Assembly: GCF_937927635.1 (NCBI RefSeq) | Contig: NZ_CALBRW010000015.1 | Span: 1-64,000 of the forward strand | Length of the DNA stretch: 64,000 nucleotides | Source of the DNA: an uncultured Microbacterium sp. | Lineage (GTDB): Bacteria > Actinomycetota > Actinomycetes > Actinomycetales > Microbacteriaceae | Direction: 5' to 3' | Part shown: positions 8,288-16,236 of the stretch, piece by piece | Layout of the letters: each line of letters starts with the position of its first letter | Position numbering within the stretch: the first letter of the stretch is position 1 | The notes under the pieces: generated by a model | Databases searched by the model: none | What the model was told of the DNA's origin: nothing | The model's input: the letters and a program-made list of their open reading frames with translations, nothing else | Translations under genes and position numbers: made by a program

Positions 8288-9334
8288 ATGAGCGCGTCGC
8301 CACCCCGCCGAGCGACGATGAAGGATGTCGCAGCCCTCGCCGGCGTCTCGCCGAAGACCGTCTCGAACGTCGTGACCGGGGCCTTCGCGGTCAACGACGA
8401 CACCCGCATCCGCGTCGAGCAGGCCATGGCGCAGCTGGACTTCGTGCCCAATCTCAGCGCGCGCCGGATGCGCACCGGCCGCTCGGGCACCATCGCCGTC
8501 GCGCTGCCGGATCTCGCCACGGCGTACTCCGCGGAGCTCGTGCACAGCATTGTCACCGCCGCCCACCAGCGGGGCCTGGCCGTGCAGTTCGAGGAGACCG
8601 CGCTGAGCCCCGAGCGCGAGAACGAGCTGCTGGCCCGTGCGCGCACCAGACTGGTCGACGGCCTGATCCTGAACCCGGTGCGCCTGGAGGACAGCGTGCT
8701 GCGCGACACTGCCGACCTTCCGCCGATCGTGGTGATCGGCGAGGTGGAGCAGAATCGCGCCGACCATGTGCTCATCGACAGCAGGCTGGCGGCGACCGAG
8801 GTCGCCCGGCATGTGCTGAGCCGGGGGGCACGGCGCATCGCCGTCATCGGCGGGCACAGCGATCACGAGCTCGCGACGGCGACCAGCCGCCTGCGCCTGG
8901 AGGGCGTGCACGACGCGCTGCGCGAGGCCGGCATCGCCCCCGACCCGAGGTTGGAGATCGACCAGCTGCCGTGGTCGATGGTCTCCGGCGCCGAGGCGAT
9001 GGCCGAACTGCTGGACCGCCGTATCCCGTTCGACGCCGTGATCGCCTTCACCGACTCCTTGGCGTTCGGGGCGCTGCACACGCTGGCCGAGCGCGGCATC
9101 CGCGTGCCCGACGACGTGCTGCTGACGGGATTCGACGACGTCGAGCTGTCGTCGTTCACGGCCCCATCGCTGACCACGGTGGCCTTCGATCGCGATGCGC
9201 TGGCGGATGCCGCGCTGTCGCTGCTGACCTCGCGGATGGATGATCGGGAGATGCCGCCACGCGGCGTGACGCTCCCGCACCGGCTGCGCATGCGCGCCAG
9301 CACGGCCGGCACTCCCCGCGGCCTCCATCCGTGA
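8288..9334 (+). CDS. LacI-family regulator of the sugar importer operon
   Basis: A 348-residue LacI/GalR protein with an N-terminal helix-turn-helix (MKDVAALAGVSPKTVSNVVTG, residues about 11-31), a hinge (SARRMRTGRSG) and an effector-binding domain with the family motif VLLTGFDDVELSSF. Starts at 8252 or 8318 are possible. I prefer 8288 because of the -10 box 7 bases upstream. It is followed in the same direction by a binding protein and two permeases, with a LacI-type operator (9378-9393) in the gap, so it most likely controls uptake of arabino-oligosaccharides. Confidence 0.88.
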   Translation: MSASPPRRATMKDVAALAGVSPKTVSNVVTGAFAVNDDTRIRVEQAMAQLDFVPNLSARRMRTGRSGTIAVALPDLATAYSAELVHSIVTAAHQRGLAVQFEETALSPERENELLARARTRLVDGLILNPVRLEDSVLRDTADLPPIVVIGEVEQNRADHVLIDSRLAATEVARHVLSRGARRIAVIGGHSDHELATATSRLRLEGVHDALREAGIAPDPRLEIDQLPWSMVSGAEAMAELLDRRIPFDAVIAFTDSLAFGALHTLAERGIRVPDDVLLTGFDDVELSSFTAPSLTTVAFDRDALADAALSLLTSRMDDREMPPRGVTLPHRLRMRASTAGTPRGLHP

Positions 9335-9377
9335 CGGTCTGATCTCCGGCATCCGAGAATCGACTCTTGCGCGTCGG

Positions 9378-9393
9378 ATTACCACGATGTAAT
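9378..9393. promoter_or_regulatory. LacI-type operator upstream of the importer operon
   Basis: ATTACCACGATGTAAT has 5-bp inverted arms (ATTAC/GTAAT) around a central CG, the usual LacI/GalR layout. It lies 29 bp upstream of the binding-protein ATG, directly downstream of a LacI gene. Confidence 0.55.
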
Positions 9394-9421
9394 GATGGAG
9401 CCGTTCACGAAGGAGTGATTC

Positions 9422-10756
9422 ATGACACCCCCGTTCGATCTCTCTCGAAGGCAGTTCCTCACCGCCGCTTCCCTCACTGCCGGCGCGGCCCTGCTCACCG
9501 GTTGCGCACCGGGCACGGCATCCGCCTCCACCGCGCAGACGCTGCAGTTCTGGCATCTGCTCTCCGGCGGCGACGGCGTGACCATGTCGCAGTTGCTCGA
9601 CAAGGTCAACAAGGCGCAGAGCGCCTACCGCATCCGCCCCACCGTGCTCGCCTGGGGCACCCCGTACTACACCAAGCTCGCCATGGCCGGCGCCGGCGGG
9701 CGAGCGCCCGACGTCGCCATCATGCACGCCACGCGCGTGCCGGGCTGGGCGCCGGGCGGCCTGCTGGACAGCTGGGACCTGGACAGGCTTGCCGAGCTCG
9801 GCGTGGACGAGTCCACCTTCCCCGAGCCGATCTGGAAGAAGGGCATCGTCGGCGGCAAGCGGTTCAGCGTCGCGCTCGACGCGCACCCGTTCGTCCTGAT
9901 GTACAACACCGACATCTGCGGTGCTGCCGACCAGCTCGACTCCGACGGACAGTTGAAGAAGACCTCCTCTCCCGACGAGTTCCTCGACCAGCTGAAGGCC
10001 GTCGGCTCGGTCGCGAAGGGCCACGCGCTCTCGTACGGCTACCTCGGCGACGGCGCGCAGATGTGGCGGCTCTTCTACGGCCTGTACGCCCAGCACGGTC
10101 TCGCCATCGACCTGCCGACCGGCGGGAGGATGGGCATCGACAAGGATGCTGCGGTCGAGACGCTGACGTTCATGAAGACCCTGCTCGACGGCAAGATCGC
10201 CGCAGCCCAGAACGACTACGGCACGGCCGTCGCGGAGTTCGCCACCGGCAAGAGCGGGATGCTGATGACCGGGGTCTGGGAGCTGCGCACCATGCAGAAC
10301 GCCAAGCTCCCGTTCGACGCCACCATGATCCCCACGCTCTACGGCACGCCGGCCGCCTATGCCGACTCGCACTCGTTCGTGCTGCCCCACCAGGCGCACG
10401 CCGATGAGAAGCGCCGCGCTCTGACGTACCAGTTCGTCGCCGACATGCTCAAGGGATCGTTCGGCTGGGCCGAGGCCGGGCACATCCCGGCGTACCTGCC
10501 GGTGACCACCTCGCCCGAGTACGCGAAGCTGCTGCCGCAGGCGCACTACGCCGAGGCCGCCGACCACGTGGTCTACGACCCCGAGGCGTGGTTCACCGGC
10601 TCCGGGTCCAACTTCCAGGGCGAGTTCGGCGCGGCCGTGCAGAACGTGCTCCTGCGCGGCGACGACCCCGGCGCCGCCGTCGACAGGTTCGAAAGACGCG
10701 TGAACACCCTGCTCGCGCAGCCCAACCCCGCCGACCCCGAAGGGAAGTGGAAGTGA
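9422..10756 (+). CDS. Sugar ABC transporter substrate-binding lipoprotein
   Basis: The extracytoplasmic receptor of a CUT1-type carbohydrate importer. It has 444 residues. The signal peptide contains a Tat-like SRRQFL followed by a hydrophobic stretch and the lipobox LLTGC near residues 25-29, so it should be lipid-anchored to the outer face of the membrane. FWHLLSGGDG near the mature N-terminus and the following pattern are typical of the ExtracellularSBP_1 family. AAGGAG lies 6 bases before the ATG. It is the first gene of an operon with two permeases and abfA. The position suggests arabino-oligosaccharides or arabinose-containing glycans as substrate. No ATPase gene is present, as is usual where a shared MsiK-type ATPase serves several importers. 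Confidence 0.92.
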   Translation: MTPPFDLSRRQFLTAASLTAGAALLTGCAPGTASASTAQTLQFWHLLSGGDGVTMSQLLDKVNKAQSAYRIRPTVLAWGTPYYTKLAMAGAGGRAPDVAIMHATRVPGWAPGGLLDSWDLDRLAELGVDESTFPEPIWKKGIVGGKRFSVALDAHPFVLMYNTDICGAADQLDSDGQLKKTSSPDEFLDQLKAVGSVAKGHALSYGYLGDGAQMWRLFYGLYAQHGLAIDLPTGGRMGIDKDAAVETLTFMKTLLDGKIAAAQNDYGTAVAEFATGKSGMLMTGVWELRTMQNAKLPFDATMIPTLYGTPAAYADSHSFVLPHQAHADEKRRALTYQFVADMLKGSFGWAEAGHIPAYLPVTTSPEYAKLLPQAHYAEAADHVVYDPEAWFTGSGSNFQGEFGAAVQNVLLRGDDPGAAVDRFERRVNTLLAQPNPADPEGKWK

Positions 10757-11697
10757 TGACGACCACAGCCAGCACCCGCGCGGTCGTCACCGGCCGCAAG
10801 AGCCCCACGCCGTTCCGCGCCGCGGGCCCCCGCAACCGCGAACAGCTCGTCAGCTGGGCGTTCCTCGCCCCGTTCCTGATCGCCTTCGTGCTGTTCCTGG
10901 CCTGGCCCATCGTGCACGGCCTGTACCTGAGCTTCACCGACCAGTCGCTCACCGGCGCCGGCGGCGGGTTCGTCGGCTTCTCCAACTACGCCGAGGCGCT
11001 GGGCGACCCGGTGATGTGGCAGTCGCTGTGGAACACCGTGTGGTTCACGCTGCTGTCCACCGTGCCGCTGGTGGCGCTCGCACTGCTGATGGCGGCGCTG
11101 GTCGATCGCGGCCTGCCCGGACAGTGGCTGTGGCGGCTGTCGTTCTTCATGCCCTACCTGCTGGCATCCACGGTCATCTCGCAGATCTGGGTGTGGATCT
11201 TCAACCCGCAGATCGGCGCGGCCAACAACATCCTGAAGGCCCTGGGACTGGAGCCGATCGCCTGGCTGCAGAATCCCGACACCAACATGATCTCGATCGT
11301 GATCGCGACGGTCTGGTGGACCGTGGGCTTCAACTTCCTGCTGTACCTCGCCGCCATGCAGAACATCCCGGCGCAGCAGTACGAAGCGGCGTCGCTGGAC
11401 GGCGCCGGCGGCTGGCGGCAGTTCTGGTCGATCACGCTGCCGCAGCTGGGACCGGCCACCGTGCTGATCCTGATCCTGCAGATCCTGGCATCCCTGAAGC
11501 TGTTCGACCAGGCGTACCAGATGCTCGGCGGCGTCGCCAGCGACACCACGCGCTCGATCGTGCAGTACATCTACGAAGCCGGATTCGTGAACTACCGGTT
11601 CGGGTTCTCGGCCGCCATCTCCTACGTGTTCTTCGCCCTCATCATCATCATCGGCGTGGCCCAGGCCCTCGTGACCCGTCGCAAGAAGGAGCTGTGA
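10756..11697 (+). CDS. Sugar ABC transporter permease, MalF/UgpA type
   Basis: An inner-membrane subunit of the CUT1 importer. It has 313 residues with six predicted membrane segments, the first near residues 36-56 (FLAPFLIAFVLFLAWP). The cytoplasmic EAA loop reads YEAASLDGAGGWRQFWSITLPQLGP and contacts the ATPase. The ATG overlaps the upstream stop by one base, so synthesis is coupled to the binding protein. A ribosome site (GGGAAGTGGAAG) lies within the end of that gene. It is a full-length counterpart to the truncated permease at 15062-15327. Confidence 0.92.
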   Translation: MTTTASTRAVVTGRKSPTPFRAAGPRNREQLVSWAFLAPFLIAFVLFLAWPIVHGLYLSFTDQSLTGAGGGFVGFSNYAEALGDPVMWQSLWNTVWFTLLSTVPLVALALLMAALVDRGLPGQWLWRLSFFMPYLLASTVISQIWVWIFNPQIGAANNILKALGLEPIAWLQNPDTNMISIVIATVWWTVGFNFLLYLAAMQNIPAQQYEAASLDGAGGWRQFWSITLPQLGPATVLILILQILASLKLFDQAYQMLGGVASDTTRSIVQYIYEAGFVNYRFGFSAAISYVFFALIIIIGVAQALVTRRKKEL

Positions 11698-12611
11698 TGT
11701 CCACCGCAACGCTCTCCCCCACCGAGACGCTCACCGTCCCCGGCCGCTCCGATCGCCCCAAGCACACCCGCAAGCCCGGCCACCGGCCGTTCGGCCCGCT
11801 GCGCATCGTCGCGTTCCTCGTGCTCGCACTGATGGCCATCGGCTGGCTGCTGCCGTTCCTGTGGGCGGTCGCGACAGGATTCAAGACCGAGACGGATGCC
11901 GCCTCCGGCGACCCCTCGTGGATCGGCGCATCGGGCCCGACGACCGACGCGTTCACCGCGATCCTGTCGCAGGGCAACGTGTACCTGTGGGCGTGGAACA
12001 GCCTGCTGACCTCGGTGGCCATCACGGTCATCACCGTGGCCATCTCGGCGCTGGCGGCCTACGCGTTCTCGCGGCTGGACTTCCGCGGGCGGCGCTGGCT
12101 GTTCGTGGCCATCATCGCCGCCATCGTGGTGCCGCCGCAGGTGCTGATCATCCCGCTGTTCTACGAGATGCTCGCGTTCGGCATGGTCGACACATACTGG
12201 GGCCTGATCCTGCCGCAGGTGGTCGCGCCGGCGATGGTGTTCATCCTGAAGAAGTTCTTCGACGCGATCCCCATCGAGCTGGAGGATGCCGCTCGCGTGG
12301 ACGGCGCGAGCCGGTTCCGCATCTTCTGGTCGATCGTGCTGCCGCTGTCGCGCCCGATCCTGGCATCCGTCGCGATCTTCGTGTTCATCGGCGCCTGGAA
12401 CAACTTCCTGTGGCCGTTCCTCGTCATCAACGACACGACGCTGATGACGCTGCCGGTGGGCCTGCAGACCGTGATCAGCGCCTACGGCGTGCAGTACGCC
12501 CAGGTGATGGCGCAGGCCGTGCTGGCTGCACTGCCGCTGATCGCCGTGTTCATCGTGTTCCAGAAGCAGATCGTCAAGGGCGTCGCCACCAGCGGCTTCG
12601 GCGGCCAGTAG
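11697..12611 (+). CDS. Sugar ABC transporter permease, MalG/UgpE type
   Basis: The second membrane subunit of the same CUT1 importer, 304 residues. It has a long N-terminal cytoplasmic stretch, then six membrane segments. The EAA loop reads LEDAARVDGASRFRIFWSIVLPLSRP. The ATG overlaps the previous stop by one base. It is followed after 30 bp by the GH51 gene, so uptake and cleavage look co-expressed. Confidence 0.92.
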   Translation: MSTATLSPTETLTVPGRSDRPKHTRKPGHRPFGPLRIVAFLVLALMAIGWLLPFLWAVATGFKTETDAASGDPSWIGASGPTTDAFTAILSQGNVYLWAWNSLLTSVAITVITVAISALAAYAFSRLDFRGRRWLFVAIIAAIVVPPQVLIIPLFYEMLAFGMVDTYWGLILPQVVAPAMVFILKKFFDAIPIELEDAARVDGASRFRIFWSIVLPLSRPILASVAIFVFIGAWNNFLWPFLVINDTTLMTLPVGLQTVISAYGVQYAQVMAQAVLAALPLIAVFIVFQKQIVKGVATSGFGGQ

Positions 12612-12641
12612 CATCCACCCCATCCCCTCACAAGGAGAGCA

Positions 12642-14165
12642 ATGTCCCAGTCCCGCATCACCATCGACCGCGAGTTCACCATCGCCGACGTGCCCCGCCG
12701 ACTGTTCGGCTCGTTCGTCGAGCACATGGGGCGCTGCGTGTACACCGGCATCTTCGAGCCCGGGCATCCCGCTGCCGACGCCCGCGGCTTCCGCACGGAC
12801 GTACTGGAGCTGGTGCGCGAGATGGGGCCGACCGTGGTGCGGTACCCGGGCGGCAACTTCGTCTCCGGGTACCGCTGGGAGGACGGCGTGGGTCCGGTGA
12901 CCGACAGGCCGGTGCGGATCGACGGCGCCTGGCACACCATCGAGACCAACGCCTTCGGCCTGCACGAGTTCGTGGACTGGGCGCGCGAGGCCGACGTCGA
13001 GGTGATGGAGGCCATCAATCTGGGCACCCGCGGCGGGGAGGAGGCGCGCGCGCTGGTGGAGTACGCCAACCATCCGGGCGGCACGTACTGGTCGGACCTG
13101 CGGCGGGCCAACGGCTCGGCCGACCCGTTCGACATCAAGCTGTGGTGCCTGGGCAACGAGCTGGACGGCCCGTGGCAGATCGGCCACAAGACCGCGCACG
13201 AGTACGGCCGGCTGGCGCAGGAGACCGCCAAGGCCATGAAGCTCGTCGACGACTCCATCGAGCTGGTGGCGGTGGGATCCTCGAACCGCGGGATGCCGAC
13301 GTTCGGCACCTGGGAGCACACCGTGCTCACGCACGCGTACGACGAGGTGGACTACATCTCCATGCACGCGTACTACCAGGAGCACGACGGCGACGCCGAG
13401 TCGTTCCTGGCCGAGGCCGTGGAGATGGATGCCTTCATCGATGGCGTCGTCTCGACCATCGATGCGGTGAGGGCAGCCGGCAAGCACACCAAGCAGGTGG
13501 ACATCTCGTTCGACGAGTGGAACGTCTGGTACCAGTCAGGCCTGGACACCGAGGACCAGCCGCACCAGGTCTCGAAGGCCTGGCGCGAGCATCCGCGGCT
13601 CATCGAGGACACCTACTCGGTGACGGATGCCGTGGTCGTGGGCACTTTCCTCAACAGCCTGCTGCGGCACGGCGACCGCGTGCGCATCGCCAACCAGGCG
13701 CAGCTGGTGAACGTCATCGCGCCGATCCGCTCGGAGGAGGGCGGTTCCGCCTGGCGGCAGAGCAGCTTCTGGCCCTTCGAGCGCATGGCCCGACTGGCCC
13801 GCGGCCGCATCCTGCGGCTGGCGGTGTCGGCATCCCAGATCGCCACGAAGAGGTACGGAGACGTGGATGCCGTGGACGCGGCCGCCACCTGGGACGAGGA
13901 GACCGGGCGCGTGGTGGTGTTCGTCGCCAACCGCTCTCTGACGGATGCCTCGGATCTGACGGTCGACCTGCGCGGCTTCGGCGACCTGCGTGTCCTGAAG
14001 GCGGAGACCCTGACGATTCCGGAGGGCGGCGACCGGCACACCGCGAACCTCGAGACGACTCCGGACGCCGTGCACATGGTGCCGCTGGCGGGCGCCGAGA
14101 TCGTGGACGGCGCCGTGCGCGCGACGCTGCCGGCGCTGAGCTGGTCGGTGATCGAGCTGGGCTGA
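12642..14165 (+). CDS. abfA: GH51 alpha-L-arabinofuranosidase
   Basis: Releases terminal alpha-L-arabinofuranosyl residues from arabino- or arabinoxylo-oligosaccharides. It has 507 residues, the usual GH51 length. The catalytic acid/base Glu is E173 in CLGNELDGPWQ and the nucleophile E292 in FDEWNVWY. The N-terminal RLFGSFVEHMGRCVYTGIFEP is characteristic. There is no signal peptide, so it acts in the cytoplasm on imported oligosaccharides. AAGGAGAG lies 5 bases before the ATG. It is the last gene of the importer operon. Confidence 0.95.
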   Translation: MSQSRITIDREFTIADVPRRLFGSFVEHMGRCVYTGIFEPGHPAADARGFRTDVLELVREMGPTVVRYPGGNFVSGYRWEDGVGPVTDRPVRIDGAWHTIETNAFGLHEFVDWAREADVEVMEAINLGTRGGEEARALVEYANHPGGTYWSDLRRANGSADPFDIKLWCLGNELDGPWQIGHKTAHEYGRLAQETAKAMKLVDDSIELVAVGSSNRGMPTFGTWEHTVLTHAYDEVDYISMHAYYQEHDGDAESFLAEAVEMDAFIDGVVSTIDAVRAAGKHTKQVDISFDEWNVWYQSGLDTEDQPHQVSKAWREHPRLIEDTYSVTDAVVVGTFLNSLLRHGDRVRIANQAQLVNVIAPIRSEEGGSAWRQSSFWPFERMARLARGRILRLAVSASQIATKRYGDVDAVDAAATWDEETGRVVVFVANRSLTDASDLTVDLRGFGDLRVLKAETLTIPEGGDRHTANLETTPDAVHMVPLAGAEIVDGAVRATLPALSWSVIELG

Positions 14166-14212
14166 TCCCGGCTACGGTGACAGAACAGGCATCCGACGGA
14201 AGGACCTCACCC

Positions 14213-15058
14213 ATGCGCATCGCCGTCACCGGATCATCCGGCAAGCTCGGCACGGTCGTCGCCCGCGAACTGCGCGCGCACGGCTGGGACGTGATCGGGA
14301 TGGATGTCGTGGGCAGACGCGGCCCGGACTTCGTGCAGGTCGACCTGACCGACTACGGGCAGGTCGTGGACGCGCTCACGGCAGTGGGCGACCGCCACGA
14401 CGGGATCGACGCGGTGGTCCATCTCGGCGCGATCCCGGCGCCGGGCATCCGCTCGGATGTCGCGACCTTCCACAACAACATGCCGGCGACGTTCAACGTG
14501 TTCTGGGCCGCCGTGCGGCTCGGCATCCGCCGCATCGTCTACGCGTCCAGCGAGACGGTGCTGGGCCTGCCGTTCGACGTGCCGCCGCCGTACATCCCCG
14601 TCGACGAGGAGTATCCCGCCCGTCCGGAGTCGGTGTACTCGCTGGTGAAGACCCTCGAGGAGCAGCTGGCGCGCGAGCTGGTGCGCTGGCATCCGGATCT
14701 GTCGATCACCGCCCTGCGGTTCTCGAACGTGATGGTGCCCGAGGACTACGCGGAGTTCCCGTCCTTCGACGCCGACGCGATGCGACGCAAGTGGAACCTG
14801 TGGGGATACATCGACGCCCGCGACGGCGCCCAGGCCGTGGAGCGCGCCCTGCAGGTGGCGAAGCCCGGCTTCGACAGGTTCATCATCGCCGCGGCCGACA
14901 CCGTGATGACCCGCCCGAATGCCGAGCTCATCTCCGAGGTGTTCCCCGGCGTACCGGTGACCCGCGAGGTCGGACCGAACGAGACGCTGCTGTCGATCGA
15001 CCACGCCCGCGAGGCGCTGGGCTTCGATCCGCAGCACTCCTGGCGCGACCACGTGTAG
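14213..15058 (+). CDS. NAD(P)-dependent sugar epimerase/dehydratase-like protein
   Basis: An extended short-chain dehydrogenase of 281 residues. The N-terminal Rossmann motif TGSSGKLG is near residues 6-13, the acidic residue after beta-2 is in GMDVVG, and the active-site YSLVK tetrad motif lies near residue 143. The substrate is not clear. It resembles the family containing uronate dehydrogenases and nucleotide-sugar epimerases, and its site in the arabinan island suggests a sugar. AAGGA lies about 10 bases before the ATG. Its 3' end abuts the broken permease gene. Confidence 0.75.
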   Translation: MRIAVTGSSGKLGTVVARELRAHGWDVIGMDVVGRRGPDFVQVDLTDYGQVVDALTAVGDRHDGIDAVVHLGAIPAPGIRSDVATFHNNMPATFNVFWAAVRLGIRRIVYASSETVLGLPFDVPPPYIPVDEEYPARPESVYSLVKTLEEQLARELVRWHPDLSITALRFSNVMVPEDYAEFPSFDADAMRRKWNLWGYIDARDGAQAVERALQVAKPGFDRFIIAAADTVMTRPNAELISEVFPGVPVTREVGPNETLLSIDHAREALGFDPQHSWRDHV

Positions 15059-15061
15059 CGG

Positions 15062-15327
15062 GGAGCCGAATGCCGGCCCAGAGGCCCGCCCTCACGACCA
15101 TCATGTGCGTGACCGGATCGCTGCTGGCGTTCGAGCAGTTCTACATCCTCACCAAGGGCGGGCCGGACAACTCCACGATGACCGTCGTGCAGCTGATCTA
15201 CAACGTCGCCTTCCAGGGGCAGAACAGCCTCGGCATCGCCGGCGCCCTGTCGGTGATCGTCCTGCTCGCCCTCGTGGTGATCAACGTCTTCCAGCTGCGC
15301 GCCTTCCGGCGCGGCGACGAGAACTGA
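15062..15327 (+). pseudogene. Remnant of a MalF/UgpA-type sugar ABC permease (C-terminal third only)
   Basis: From an ATG at 15070 the frame encodes 85 residues that match only the last third of a roughly 300-residue CUT1 permease. They start at the RPAL that normally follows the EAA loop and continue through FEQFYILTKGGPDNSTMTVV and the final membrane segment to the RRGDEN tail. No upstream part can be found: only 11 bp separate it from the epimerase stop codon, so a deletion removed the N-terminus and probably the binding-protein gene. The downstream partner permease is intact. A product without the EAA loop could not couple to an ATPase. Confidence 0.8.
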
Positions 15328-15339
15328 CCGGAGTCCGAC

Positions 15340-16233
15340 ATGACCGTCACCGATACCCGCACGGACTCCACCCGCGCCATCGTCGCGCCCGGCGCCGTGC
15401 GCGCCCGCCACCACCGGATGCCGTTGGCCTTCGGCATCCCGTACTGGGTCTTCACCGGCGCGCTGGCCCTGATCTTCCTGTACCCGCTGATCTGGACGGC
15501 GGTCTCCAGCGTGAGCCCGCACGCCGGCACCAGCCAGACCGACGGCTGGGGCTTCGGCAACTACGCGGCCCTCGGCGACTACCAGGCCGGCATCTGGGTG
15601 TACCTGTGGAACTCGACCGTGGTGTCGGTGCTCACGGTGGCCCTCACCCTGTTCATCTCCCTGCTGGGCGGCTACGCGTTCGCACGGTTCTCGTTCCCCG
15701 GCAAGAACGCGCTGTTCCTGCTGACACTGGCGATCCTGATGGTGCCGTACGCCACGCTGCTGATCCCGCTGTACGTGATCCTGAACGCGGTGGGCCTGCA
15801 GAACTCGCTGGTGGGCGTCTCGCTGGTGATCACGATGTTCCAACTGCCGTTCTCGATGTTCATGATGCGGATCTCGTTCGAGTCGATCCCCCGCGAGCTC
15901 GACGAGGCGGCACTGGTGGACGGATGCTCGAGCTGGGGCGCGCTGTGGCGGGTGCTGCTGCCGGCGGTCAAGCCGGGGCTGGTCACCGTGGGCCTGTTCG
16001 CCTTCCTCACGGCGTGGAACGACTTCATGGCGCCGCTGATCCTGATCAACGACACCAACCGGATGACGCTGCCGCTGGCCGTCGCGAACCTGCGCGGCCA
16101 GGTGCAGGGCGTGGTCGACTACGGGGCCACCGAGGCCGGTGTCGTGGTGCTGGCGCTGCCGTGCATCCTGCTGTTCCTTCTTCTTCAGAGACACTACGTG
16201 CGCGGATTCATGTCCGGCGCCTTCAAGGGGTGA
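15340..16233 (+). CDS. Sugar ABC transporter permease, MalG/UgpE type (partner lost)
   Basis: A 297-residue CUT1 permease with six membrane segments and an intact EAA loop (RELDEAALVDGCSSWGALWRVLLPAVKP). It begins 12 bp after the truncated permease, so it was once the second subunit of an importer whose first permease is now broken and whose binding protein is absent. It may be non-functional or could pair with the permease at 10756-11697. The stop is immediately followed by the GH127 gene. Confidence 0.88.
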   Translation: MTVTDTRTDSTRAIVAPGAVRARHHRMPLAFGIPYWVFTGALALIFLYPLIWTAVSSVSPHAGTSQTDGWGFGNYAALGDYQAGIWVYLWNSTVVSVLTVALTLFISLLGGYAFARFSFPGKNALFLLTLAILMVPYATLLIPLYVILNAVGLQNSLVGVSLVITMFQLPFSMFMMRISFESIPRELDEAALVDGCSSWGALWRVLLPAVKPGLVTVGLFAFLTAWNDFMAPLILINDTNRMTLPLAVANLRGQVQGVVDYGATEAGVVVLALPCILLFLLLQRHYVRGFMSGAFKG

Positions 16234-16236
16234 GTG

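Noticed and set aside
8237..10567. 776-codon minus-strand frame
   Set aside because: It lies opposite the LacI and binding-protein genes and shows the His/Arg/Gly-rich composition of an antisense frame.
11861..14212. Long + strand frame running through the permease and GH51 genes into the epimerase
   Set aside because: Only the part from 14213 is real. Upstream it is an alternative frame of the permease and arabinofuranosidase genes with a shadow-type composition.
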